A stretch of 64,000 nt of DNA from Anoplopoma fimbria (Eukaryota; Chordata; Actinopteri; Perciformes; Anoplopomatidae), in the NCBI RefSeq assembly GCF_027596085.1, contig NC_072451.1:12680795-12744794 (forward strand), read 5' to 3'. This document shows positions 36,645-46,790 of the stretch, one piece after another. The first letter of the stretch is position 1. Every line of letters begins with the position of its first letter. The notes beneath the pieces were generated by a model, which worked only from the letters and a program-made list of their open reading frames with translations, was not told the DNA's origin and ran no database searches. The translations under genes and the position numbers were made by a program.

Positions 36645-37222
36645 ATAATAATAATAATAAATTTAATTTATAGTGCCCTTTTCATCCGAAGATCTCAAAG
36701 GGCTACAGGTTAAAAGCAAAAATAAAAATAAAAAGGGGGTTTTAAAAACATCTAAGAGTGGGAGCCAAAGGTTTTTTTTTTAAAAAAGAAATGTTTTAAG
36801 ACCTTTTTTAAAACAATCAGTGGATTGTGGTGCCCTCAAGGTGTCAGGGAGGGCATTCCACAGGCGTGGGGCGGCAACACTGAAGGCCCTATCTCCCATG
36901 GTCCTCAGTTTGGTTCTGGGTATGTGGAGGAGGTTAGAGTGAGTGGAGCGGAGGGAGCGTGTTGTGCTATGTATGTTGAGAAGTTCTTTGAGGTATGGGG
37001 GGGCATGACCATGGATGCATTGGTGAGTGAGGACGGAAACCTTGTACTCAATCCGGGTGGAAACCGGAAGCCAGTGGAGTGAGTGGAGGATGGGGGTAAT
37101 GTGCTCATGCTTGCGCACTCTCATCAGGATCCTAGCTGCAGAGTTTTGTACGTATTGAAGCCTCTGCAGGCTCTTGCTAGGGATCCCGATGAGTAGGGCG
37201 TTACAGTAGTCCAGTAGTCCAG
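36645..37222 (-). mobile_element. 5'-truncated L2-like LINE (family F) nested in Gypsy protease
   Basis: The minus strand reads a LINE C-terminus (LHSLHWLPVSTRIEYKV, PRLWNALPDTLR), then a 3' tail ending in (ATT)n. The insertion has a 6-bp duplication, gacatt (36639-36644 and 37235-37240), and separates Gypsy codons ILGTNV and IKHILQ. Between the duplication and the LINE, 12 bp are an inverted copy of adjacent Gypsy sequence (see 37223-37256). Confidence 0.85.
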
Positions 37223-37256
37223 GCTGATACTAGGGACATTGGTCCCTAGTATCAGC
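37223..37256. repeat. Perfect palindrome at a LINE 5' junction
   Basis: gctgatactagggac (37223-37237) and gtccctagtatcagc (37242-37256) are perfect inverted copies around a 4-base loop (attg). The second arm is Gypsy target sequence and the first lies at the 5' end of the inserted LINE. A short tandem cagtagtcc repeat adjoins it at 37205-37220. Confidence 0.9.
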
Positions 37257-37374
37257 TCATCATGCTGACCTGGAACAACAAGTGTGGGAACCAACATTTT
37301 GCAGCCATACACTTCCATCTCCACATCGAAGGCACACTTGGGTTTAACACGAAGTCCGCCACATCCAACAAGGA
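37257..37374 (-). pseudogene. Gypsy protease fragment
   Basis: The minus strand reads a segment around GCKMLVPTLVVPGQHDELILGTNV, the distal part of a retropepsin-like domain. The ILGTNV end is the familiar hydrophobic strand. It sits one frame away from gag, and the family F LINE cuts it off. Confidence 0.6.
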
Positions 37375-38852
37375 CTACATTCGGGATTCAGAGGATTTGT
37401 TGGCAGGGCAATTCAGTTTAGTGTGGCCAGGGGCGAAGCAGGCAAAACACAGTCTCTCTGACATGCAGTGTGAAATGGTCGTGTGGCTGACGTCATTACA
37501 GACTTTACAAGCCGCCTCTCTGGAGCGCCTGTCACGAGAAGTACGCTGGAACCTCCCACCTTGAATCTGATGAGATATACTCCGCTGCTGCATTTTGTCC
37601 ATCATCTCCTGAAACATGTTGGCCATCTGAGTGAGAAGTCTCTCCTCTGACTGTTGGAGATTCTGTGCCACAGCTGGTACAGAGGCATGACCTGGAGCAT
37701 GGTGGGATTCACATTTAACTTGGGGAGACGCTGGAGAGGAACAAGGAAAATGGCACACATTACGCTGGGCTTGGAGAGAGAGCGGAGGGGGACCCGGAGT
37801 GTGGCACTGCTCAGATACTGCCAGGCTTGCTGGTGATGGACTGGGCTGCTCAGGATCAACAGTGGTTAAGTGGCTTTTTAGCTGCACAGCCCCAGTTGCT
37901 CTACCACTAACTCTTAACTCTCTCTGATAATCATCAATCCTCAGCTGAACATCACATGAGGTCCACTCATGGATTGGCTTACATTTCAGGGTGCAGGATA
38001 GCTCTGGGTCAGGGCAGTGTTTGACGAACATGAGAGCCACTTCATCATTCATGTTCTCTGTCCACTTCCCTTGTCTGCGCAGGCCCTCAAGAGCTAAGTC
38101 TGCTGCCTTGTTGAGTCTTATCCAGTAGTCGACTGGGTTTTCCCTGTGTTTGGGCAGAGTAGAATAAAAATCTGCGAGAGGGAGACACGAGGGAGCATCA
38201 CTGAAATATTGGAGAAGAACATCGTAAATTATTTCAGGTTTTCGATCACCATGAAGTGTAGGATCACTACGCAAGGCAATCTACACAACATCTCTTGCCC
38301 ATCAAATGGCACATTATTTCTTCTGCTTGGTCACAGACAGGAATCTCTTGCTTTCTGAGGTGAGTTTTAGTCATGTCAATCCTCGACTGAGTATTTGTCA
38401 GTGCTGTCACCTCTGAATGTCTGTGGTCCTTTATCAGACTTAACATGGACTGTCACACGTGGGAGGTCATGTCTGGTAACGTCACTGTGTGTGTTCTGGA
38501 TGTTAGGAGTTGTCTGGCTGTCACTATTCATGTTAACAACACCAGCTGACATTAACTTTGCAACAATGGACTCACCAATCTGAGCGCCTAACTGCCCCAC
38601 CATGTCTGTGAGATTTTGAATTGCATCAACATTACTGTCAGGAGTGGAAGTGTGGGGTCCCTCCCTCATTAACCCACTAATGGGAGTGCAAACTGGGCTC
38701 TGACCTAAGCCTGTATCAGCACAACCATTAGTTAAAAACTGTGAATGACCCACATCCCTACTGCCAGCAATGTCACTGAACCACACACCCCTACCTTTTG
38801 GCAAAAGCGGACTAGCGAATCCATCCATTGTTAACTCAGCGGCTGCTTTCAA
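37375..38852 (-). pseudogene. Gypsy gag: matrix/capsid-like and zinc-knuckle nucleocapsid
   Basis: Two minus-strand frames cover gag. The upstream one (38852-38376) is an N-terminal domain starting near MDGFASPLLPKGRG. The downstream one (38274-37375) has a Ty3-type capsid segment (VDYWIRLNKAADLALEGLRR) and a Pro/Ser-rich linker. It ends with a Cys/His region whose last knuckle, CFACFAPGHTKLNC, is a perfect C-x2-C-x4-H-x4-C. A break at about 38274-38376 separates the frames. The nucleocapsid packages the element's RNA. The ends at 37375 include a frame change into protease. Confidence 0.82.
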
Positions 38853-39108
38853 CCATTAAATGTACTTGCGTTGTGTATATTTAACCAGAACCAAAATAGA
38901 GCATAAAAGTAGGTAAATAAAAAGTACACAAATATTTAACAACGAAAACAATTGTCAACTCACTGGAGGAAAAAATAATTTTAAAATCACTATGCCCCAA
39001 ACAATAGTCTTTTATAGACCTGACCGCACTATAATCTTGAAATGTAGATCAGGACGGCAGCACAGCATCCGCGGCGATGAGCATCAAACTGATCTGAAGA
39101 TCCAAAAG
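38853..39108 (-). other. Gypsy leader between primer site and gag
   Basis: About 255 bp of non-coding leader lie between the primer-binding site and the first gag frame. The part 39014-39108 is the source-like partner of the 120-bp copy inside pol. Confidence 0.65.
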
Positions 39109-39121
39109 GTCACGGCACCAG
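39109..39121 (-). other. Primer-binding site, tRNA-His type
   Basis: Directly inside the 5' LTR the minus strand reads TGGTGCCGTGAC after one base. It is complementary for 12 bases to the 3' end of vertebrate tRNA-His (family knowledge). This gives the element's orientation and its probable minus-strand primer. Confidence 0.75.
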
Positions 39122-39580
39122 TGTAACAGATGTGGATTGGGCATAGGGACGAACGACTCAGGGGGTTGTTTTCCAGCTTTTTATTAGCTCCTGTAGAAAA
39201 CAATAAACACACATTGTCTTGCTGTGATTTCTCTTCTCTTGCTGCACCTCCGTTCCTCAGCAATGCAAAACAACACTGAGGTTCATACTTTTCTCTTAAC
39301 AGTATGTATTAGACACAGTCTACCACACAGACAGGGAGCAATTACAATTGTCCGAAAAACATTTAACCTAAATTACAACAAATATCCTCAAAACTACAAA
39401 AAAATGATATACAGCAGGGCAACAGTGACAACTGTTGGGTGGAATAAAAAAGTGCCTTGGGTATTAAACAGACACATCGAAAATTAAGTTTCAAAAAGGA
39501 AAAACACATACCTGTAGAAAACAATAAACACACATTGTCTTGCTGTGATTTCTCTTCTCTTGCTGCACCTCCGTTCTTAA

Positions 39581-41121
39581 CCCCTTCCCACTCCGGTAAA
39601 ATTTGCCTAAAACGCCTATCCAAGGCATACCCAAAGTAAATTGAAAGCTGTTCTTGAAGCATTTGGAGTACATGCATGGTTTTGGTCTCTTTTGAAAGGT
39701 AACACTCTGAAGTTTTTTCCCCAACAGTCAGAATCACTGTAAGTGCTACTGGCATTGAGTAGCACTTACTGAAGTAGAAGGTTTTTATTTTGAATGTTTT
39801 TTTGCAAACAGATGCCTGCAGATGACTGTAGCTGAGACGTATTAGCTGGAAAACACAATGGGACCACAGCATGAAGCCTTACCTAGTCCCAGTTCAAATT
39901 TGATACCACAGAAAATCAATATTTTACACATGTTTTTCTAAGGGTATGTCTAGGCGTTCCCAAAAAAGGCCATTTGGAGACTCCAAAGGACCCTTGGTAA
40001 CCATGGTCACTTACCTAGGCTAAAAAGGCTACTAGTCTCATAATTTTGGGCTCTAATGAAAGGTGACACTGAGAGGTATCCTATCCCATATCCAGATTCA
40101 CTATCAGTATTGCTGACACAGAGTAACTGAAGCATAAACAGATTATAGTGCTTTTTCCCCTAATTGAAACTAAACTTTGTCCAAGTCAAAACAAGTGCTA
40201 TGGTGGAAAAGCAGTTTATATAATTTTTTTTATTATTATTTAATATTTATTATTAATTATACCGTTTCGCCATTATTGACGTTCCTAAAGTCTCCAAAAC
40301 TCTCAAAAACCACACTTTACGCCTTTTACACATGGACGCACACAGAGCTGGCTGCAGCTGTTGGCGTTTACGCATGGACTTCTTCTTTGTGGCTTTTAAA
40401 TATACCCCTGAAGCGGCACATTGTTGTTTTCGAAATTTCATTGGCTATACGAAGCGTCAGTCATCAGAGCAATCGGTTGCCATTGGCTCGCTCATTACAC
40501 TCAAGAAGAGGGGCGGGCCCTTTCCTTCAACGCGCACTCTCGTTGGCTGTTGTCGGCTGTAGACTGGACATGGAAGCTCCTAATGGGTCAAATGAGGTGT
40601 CAATCGAAAGGTCAGAGTGCAGCGGCCAGCTTGATAGTGAGATTTCTGCAATGTTTACATGTGAACGAGCGTTACTACGGAAACTACATAAACAATTAGG
40701 CATATCTGCCGGCTAATTTGAAATGATGCAGCAGCAGTCCGTGGGTATTTATTGATGTAATAATGTGTTTTGGACTAAATACTTTACCGGATTGGATCGT
40801 CTGGACCTTTGCCAATGTAACAAGTTTTTGTCTGAATGTTATTGATCTGTGGATTACTATGAGGCTTCATAGGTGAGTTGACACAAGTTTGTAACTGTTT
40901 GTTTGTTTGTTTGTTTGTTTGTTTGTTTGTTTGTTTGTTTGGTGGTGGACTGACAGAGGCGTTGATTGTACCTGCTGTTGTGATCGTATCTTGAAATGGT
41001 TTGCATCAATCGAATCACAATAATCTTAGCTTTCCAAAGATATGTCGCATCAGTACCTACCTATACATAGCAGTGGTGTAAATAACACATGTTTACACAA
41101 AACAGTCGGGCCGTCAGAGCG
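39581..41121 (+). mobile_element. 1.5-kb insert in the Gypsy LTR, possible piggyBac-like element
   Basis: The insert begins ccccttcccactccggtaaaattt immediately after TTAA, which suggests a piggyBac-type insertion. The right end (about gtcagagcggtaataaaa) is not a clear inverted match, so that end may be deleted or mutated. It contains repeated aaaggtaacact/aaaggtgacact phrases and (TTTG)n. A 179-codon open frame (40177-40716) has a G+C-rich distal half ending near LLRKLHKQLGISAG, and a splice-donor-like AG|GTGAGT is at about 40871-40878. I do not recognise a transposase domain. The open frame may be a 5' exon or chance. Confidence 0.45.
40897..40940. repeat. (TTTG)n microsatellite
   Basis: About eleven tandem copies of the tetranucleotide, inside the insert of the Gypsy LTR. 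Confidence 0.95.
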
Positions 41122-41582
41122 GTAATAAAATAAAATAATTTAAACTCAAAGGGCTGCCGAAATCCCTGCGACGCTACTAAAGAAAATGGCGTCCACCATC
41201 ATTCAAAATGCGCCTCCGTGAAAGTTAAATGATAACATTTACAAAACATATTAACACTCAAAACGGCAGCGTAGTGTAATGGTATTTACAATATGCATTC
41301 AAGTTTGCAACTTAAACCGTTAATTTTTCAAAGAAAACAATAAAATAGCGCAGCAGCATTTCTGCATATGACCTACCCTCCGCAATGCAAAACAACACTG
41401 AGGGGGGGAGGGGTCGACAGGAAGTATGAAATTTAGGAGGAACATAAAAGGTGATGCACAGCAAGGTAATTTCCACAGGAAACGTTAATAAAGAAAATTA
41501 CAATAAAAATAACTAATAAATTTCACAAATACAAATTATAAATAAGAATAAATAAAATGCATTTTTAACTCTGTTACACATG

Positions 41583-44344
41583 CTTTTTGCAGGTTATCCA
41601 TTGACTGTATACAATAGTGACGTAGTCATCGTGACGTCACCAATTGGTTTGTGCCGTAGAAGTCTTGGAATACAGCAGTCGCCATTTTATTTTTCACCGA
41701 TAAACAGCAGTTACCATATTTTGAATGCGAAGGAGATATGTAGTGACGACAGGTACGGCTCTTGTAGAGACCTGTCAATCACAGTAGCCCCGCCCTAAAG
41801 CATAGGCTGCTTTAATGTCTATTTGACTCTAAATGGACCATAATTTACTAAATGAAGGGTCTAGACTAGGAACCTCTGTCTTTGAAATCTGAGAGCTTTT
41901 ACAATTTATATATCAATCCCATCATTGTGCTGCCAGATGTTAGATGTAGCACCGAAATAAAATAAAAGATTCACATAATGCCCAATGTACCCATTAAAAA
42001 TGGTCAAGTTAGGAATTTATAATTCTAACCTTATCCTGTAACCCAATTCTAAGTCTTAACACTTCCTGTTGCAAAAGGGAGGACACACCGAAATGTTTCA
42101 CTTTGAATTTTAAGCTTAAGTTAGTTCTTACATGCACCAAAGATGCAGTTGGTGTTGGATAAATGCTGCTGTTCCAGTATGTGAGTGACACCAACTTGTT
42201 TTGTTGTACAGCAGGAGGCAGCCTCCATTAAGAGTGGTTGTATGGCTGCAGAGGGTCGCACCAATCGATAGCAGATGTCTTTATGTACACTTTGAGTGGC
42301 AGCAGCTAAAGAAGACTTTTGTGAATATGTCTCTATTGGATGATTCCTCAATTTTCTATACACATCTAGTGTGTAAAAAATGTGAGACGGATCTGATTCC
42401 AGCCAGCCATTCTAATAGAGCAAAGCACAGGAACACCCACTGCTTTGATTGGCTTGTTGGGTACAGAACATCCACTTCTTCTGTAATTTGTCAATGTACA
42501 GCTGGTTCTGGCTAATTAATTAGTTAATTAAGTTATTACAGTACATTATTCATTGTGAAAACCCACACAGAATGAACGTAGACAAGAGTTAATCAAGATT
42601 GGCTTTATTCATTTGTTAACACAACTGTTGTTATCTTGTGCACGCTATGTGAGGACCTGTGAAAATTCACGGTGCCATTTCAAGCACACATATTTAAATA
42701 TGCGTGTGAATTTCTGCATCGCCACCTCACTGACAGCAAAAAGGGAAGTCATGCTCGAGTTTTCTCTCCAGTATCAATTAGTTGTGAAAATTTTGTGACT
42801 CATTTTGAAAAATGTCCAGCCAAAACCAAGTTCCATCTTTTTATTTTTACAGATAAATGGTACGGTCATATGTTTCTGTAAACATTTGTGGCAAAAATAG
42901 GTAAGTCAGTAACGTTACTTTACTTCATATACGTTTGTATTACTTCATATTTGACCAGCACTAACAAAGTTTTACAGTCTGATATTCAAAAGCAATGATT
43001 CACAGCAGTGTTTGACAGCTCCTCCTCTGATTGGTGGAATCTTGCAAATGCTTTTGGGAGCACTAAGGATGCAGAGGAACCTGATTTATGCACAGATTAA
43101 CTGTCTCATTAACTACTGTCAGGATATAGTTACACTTTAAGCAAATATGACAAATCATTTTTTTTTTTTTTACATAGTTACCAACTGTAGCTTAGAAGCT
43201 GCTGTAATAAATATTTGTATATGAACAATGGGTCACATGACGTCATGTTATTTAAAAGGTATGGCTCCTAGAGAGAATGATCCCCAACTTTAAAGTCTCC
43301 CTGTACGGAGCGATTTAGCATATTTCAGCTAATTGTTTTGGTTTAGCTCCTCTCTAATCTGCTACATGTTGGCTATATCAACTTTGAAACTCAAACTTGT
43401 GTTAACAGCTTGCTGCCCCTAAGTGGACAAAAGAAAGGGGCGAATTCACAAAGAATGGATTGCAGCCGCTGATAGCACCATGAACTGCCATTTTCAACCG
43501 CTACCCCTCATAAAAGGTCCGATTTAGAAAATATATTGCGCTATCACAGCACAAACAAGTCAGTGAAGTTTTGGGCTTGAGGCCCATGTGTGAGGAATGA
43601 GAGACAGGCTGAGTCAATTCAGGCCAGGCTTAATCTATATATTCCTGGCTCGGGTCAGGCTCAGGTTCATTGGCACACACTTCAGAACTGGCAAAAATTC
43701 AGTGGGCCAGCAGGCTCCACAGCGCCCCCAAATGCACGCCATGGTTGGGATAAAGTGCCTTTGATGTTCACAAAATTTGGTTGTGGTTTAATTGTTCTTA
43801 TCAGCCATGATGGATTTTGAATATTCATTTTCATTTCACAAACACAAAATTTAGGATGCACAAAGACTCATGAAACTTTGCACCCATGTTCAAACTCATT
43901 ATAATTTTTCAATTTGATGTCATAATTAGTCTTGAGCATAGCACCTGGGCTCCAAAGCTCACCCTAATTACTTTTAACCATTTTTCTTGGCATACTCTTA
44001 ACTCTTGAAACTCGGCTCAAACATCAAAAGCTGTGAACATCGCTAGAATGTACAGTGGTTGGGTTCATAGTTTCTCAGATTTTAACAAAACTTGGAAACC
44101 GCATTGCTCTCATCTTTTTTGACATATTAAACATTGGCTTTCATTAACTCTGCCCAACCAGAAGTTGGCATTTACAGTTTGTTTTTCATGTGCCTTTTAA
44201 AAAACTTTTTTAAACTCCTCTTAGAGGGTTTATCAGATTATTTTCATATTAGTAAGTATAACCTTACATCTAATGTTATACTCTGTTGCAAACAAATAGT
44301 CAATACCCCAAACCATGATGTCATAGTTCAAATGACAATACACC
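41583..44344. other. Intron 2 sequence with degraded repeats, no gene seen
   Basis: At 41597-41830 the phrase attgactgtatacaatagtgacgtagtcatcgtgacgtcacc marks a common fish repeat into which the Gypsy element may have landed. From about 43390 on there is a long degraded element (agtgggccagcaggctccacagcgcccccaaatg near 43700) that continues beyond the solo LTR to about 45560. No exon is seen. Confidence 0.45.
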
Positions 44345-44349
44345 ATTTT

Positions 44350-45014
44350 TGTAACGAGTGTGGTGTGGACCCAAAAGCAGTACGACTGAGACGTAGGAAT
44401 GTTCAGAAACTTTATGTAAAGCGGAACACACAGCAGACAAGCAGGCAGGATCAGACTCACGTAGTGGATTCCTATCAGGAGAGCGCCGAGCTGTCAGGGA
44501 AACAGGCAGACGGAAACCAGAGGAAGCGGAGGCTAAACTCGTGGTCGGGGACAGAAGACTAAGGCGGCTAACCGGGGCAAGGCAAGGTAGGAATCTGGTG
44601 GTCGGGGACAGAAGGCTGAGTCGTTGACCGGGGCACAGGCAAGGCAGGGAAGTCCAAACAGGCAGGGTCGGCAACGGGAAATCAGTCCAAGGGAAATTGC
44701 TGGAAGGTCTGGCATGAATGCGGCGAACGATCTGGCCGTGAGTGTGTGACTGACTGGGGTTTAAATACTGGAGGGAGTAGGTGCAGCAGAGAGAGCAGGT
44801 GAGAGGGATTGTGCTGATGAGGTGGGTGTGGCAGACAGGTGCACTGAGTAAGGCTGATTAGGTGAGTGAGATGTGGTGTGGTGAGAGAGAAGGGGCTGGG
44901 CTGTGAGCTGGGAGTGGCTGAAGTGAACTGAAAGACAGAGTGACAGGGGAGTGAGAGAGTGTGACAGGGAGTATGGAGCTAATGACAGGAGTGTATGGAA
45001 GTAGAACTGTGACA
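44350..45014 (-). mobile_element. Solo LTR, 665 bp, inserted in an older repeat
   Basis: The + strand starts TGTAACGAG and ends ACTGTGACA, flanked by the 5-bp duplication atttt (44345-44349 and 45015-45019). The minus strand has a TATTTAAA box at about 44760 in CCAGTATTTAAACCCC, consistent with transcription to the left. Two imperfect copies of a ggtcggggacagaag unit lie at about 44543 and 44602. The interrupted repeat continues on both sides. The open frames across it are G+C-rich and not protein-like. Confidence 0.75.
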
Positions 45015-45019
45015 ATTTT

Positions 45020-45720
45020 AGGCACTTTATAGAACTGTTGGGAACTCTTCCTAGAGAATTTAACAGATCTACCTCCCAATTCCGTGGGAAAATGTCAAGA
45101 CCTTTCCAATGCCAAATAGCAAAGCCTTTGTGTTTTCGGGGAACAGTGTTTCCATAAAGAGGCGGGTAATATGCATATTTCACCATGACACAGGAAGCTA
45201 TTGTAACTTGACTTTACATTGTCCAATTTGCCCCAAATGTTACAAGCTGGAAAAGAGTCCAGGCCTGAAGACATCTAAATGCCCATATTGAGTCATATTC
45301 ATAGCGCCACCCATTGAAGTCCGCCTTATGTGACAAAGATCATCCCATTTACATGAAATAGACATGGTGTGGTATACACATGGTATCCAGCAACATGACT
45401 ATTACACATTGTGGACACAGGAGGTGGTACAAATAATTTCCAGCACCACGCACTCCGCAAAGGAAATAACGGCTGAGTCATGCGTACCAAATCCATCTGC
45501 GTCCCACCAATATCCCGGCCATGCGCAGAGGTGAAAGGGTTCGTGAATTGCTGCTTGCAGCTTTATTTAAATCTTATTTTCATTCCTCTTATATTTTCAA
45601 AAATAACATTTAGTAGAGTAAATTCATTTATTTTTCATGCGACAACTGTCATTGCATCCTGTCATCAAATTAGTTTAGCAGATATCCATTGGCATGACCT
45701 TACCCACACCATAGTTCCCA
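45020..45720. repeat. Distal part of a degraded repeat interrupted by the solo LTR
   Basis: It has phrases often seen in one fish repeat, such as ttccaatgccaaatagcaaagcc and gaattgctgcttgcagctttattt (about 45553-45570), the latter probably its end. I cannot assign a class. Confidence 0.4.
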
Positions 45721-46064
45721 TGCATTCATTCATTTTCCGTAACCGCTTATCCTCTTAAGGGCCGTGGGGGGGCTGGAGCCGATCTCAGCAGTCATTGGGT
45801 GTAGGCAGGGTTCACCCTGGACAGGTAACCAGACTATCACAGGGCTGACATATAAAGACAGACAACCATTCACACTCACATCCACACCTAAGGGCAATTT
45901 GGAGTCTTCAATTAACCTAAGCTGCATGTCTTTGGACTGTGGAAGGAAGCCGGAGCGCCCGGAGAGAACCCAAGCTGACACGGGGAGAACATGCAAACTC
46001 CACACAGAAGGCCGTCTAGCCCGGGAATTGAACCCAGGCCCCTCTTGCTGTGAGGCAACAGTGC
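45721..46064 (-). mobile_element. SINE-like repeat with tRNA-like head, antisense, copy 1
   Basis: Read on the minus strand it runs from a tRNA-like head (cctcacagcaagaggggcctgggttc) through tctccccgtgtcagc and a tgtcagccctgtgatag phrase to a tail of attcattcatt at 45721-45734. The opposite-orientation copy at 54390-54748 is more complete at its head. The head here is truncated. Confidence 0.6.
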
Positions 46065-46790
46065 CCGTTCCCAGACATGCATAATGAAAATCATTTACAC
46101 ATGTATTGTTAAATTGAGCATATTCTAGGGTTCTGCAGAATCAATAGGCAACCACTGTGTTCCAGTCTTTCTAGAACAGTATGAGAACCAACTCGCAGAA
46201 ACATGTAAATGACTAGAGAGGGCAGAGTTTGCTCCCACATAGCATTGCAATCATGAGCTACAGTGTGTTGTGGTACAATCAAATCCAGAAGATACAGAGT
46301 AAGCAAACATGTACAATGAAGTGTATATGACAGCTGTCCACTGTCCATTTTGTCATTAAATATAATATTAGAAAAGCCTTAACACCCTTAACTTACAGGT
46401 TTAGCCTCACTGGTGTCATATAAGAGTAGTTTCAGAATCTTTCTGGCCAGCACTCTGCCTTTGAGTCTAAATTATGTGCTGAAGGTCACTGTTCCTTGAT
46501 ACCCTACAGCTCGGGACCTGAGTCTTACCAGATGAAGAATCACTCCATTTACTGTCTGTTTAGCCACTTTAAAAGAAATCAATGGACTTCAGCCCAGAGG
46601 GGAGCAACACTCTGCAGTCTCGGCCATTCTGACCTACAAATGACTACTCAGCTACCCCCAAAGGCTTTTCTGTGTTTTGTATGTGTGTGTGCATGCTGGT
46701 GGAACAGTGTGACAGGAAAATGAATACTGAAGATGAATTATGATAATAATAATAATAATGTGTCCCATTGCTTGCTCTGGCAGGATATGG
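46065..46790. other. Intron 2 sequence, no gene seen
   Basis: I found no exon. A short (ATA)n run lies at 46742-46758, next to the LINE copy that follows. Confidence 0.45.

Larger units (their letters stand above)
30074..41578 (-). mobile_element. Ty3/Gypsy LTR retrotransposon, antisense, degraded and multiply invaded
   Basis: The element is bounded by LTRs beginning TGTAACAG and ending CTGTTACA, and by the 4-bp target duplication catg (30070-30073 and 41579-41582). On the minus strand the order is: 5' LTR (39122-41578, with an insert), primer-binding site, gag, protease, reverse transcriptase, RNase H, integrase, polypurine tract, 3' LTR (30074-30987). No envelope gene is present. It lies antisense in intron 2. 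Its LTRs are still very alike (about two differences in a sampled 60 bp), while pol has several frameshifts and deletions, partly from secondary insertions. Gag-pol order with the integrase after RNase H fits Ty3/Gypsy (Metaviridae). Confidence 0.9.
39122..41578 (-). repeat. Gypsy 5' LTR carrying a 1.5-kb insert
   Basis: The outer parts (39122-39580 and about 41122-41578) match the 914-bp 3' LTR in order and sequence, including both copies of the ctgtagaaaacaataaac repeat. About 1.54 kb of unrelated sequence starts right after a TTAA at 39577-39580 and ends near 41121. The outer end, CTGTTACA, is followed by the target duplication catg. Confidence 0.9.

Noticed and set aside
40177..40716. 179-codon frame as an independent host gene
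   Set aside because: It lies inside the insert of the Gypsy 5' LTR, shows no known domain, and its first half is A+T-rich. I mention it only as a possible transposon exon.
44134..45186. Open frames of 75-142 codons in both directions
   Set aside because: They lie in a TG...CA solo LTR and flanking repeat, are rich in simple Ser/Pro/Leu words, and disagree with each other in frame.
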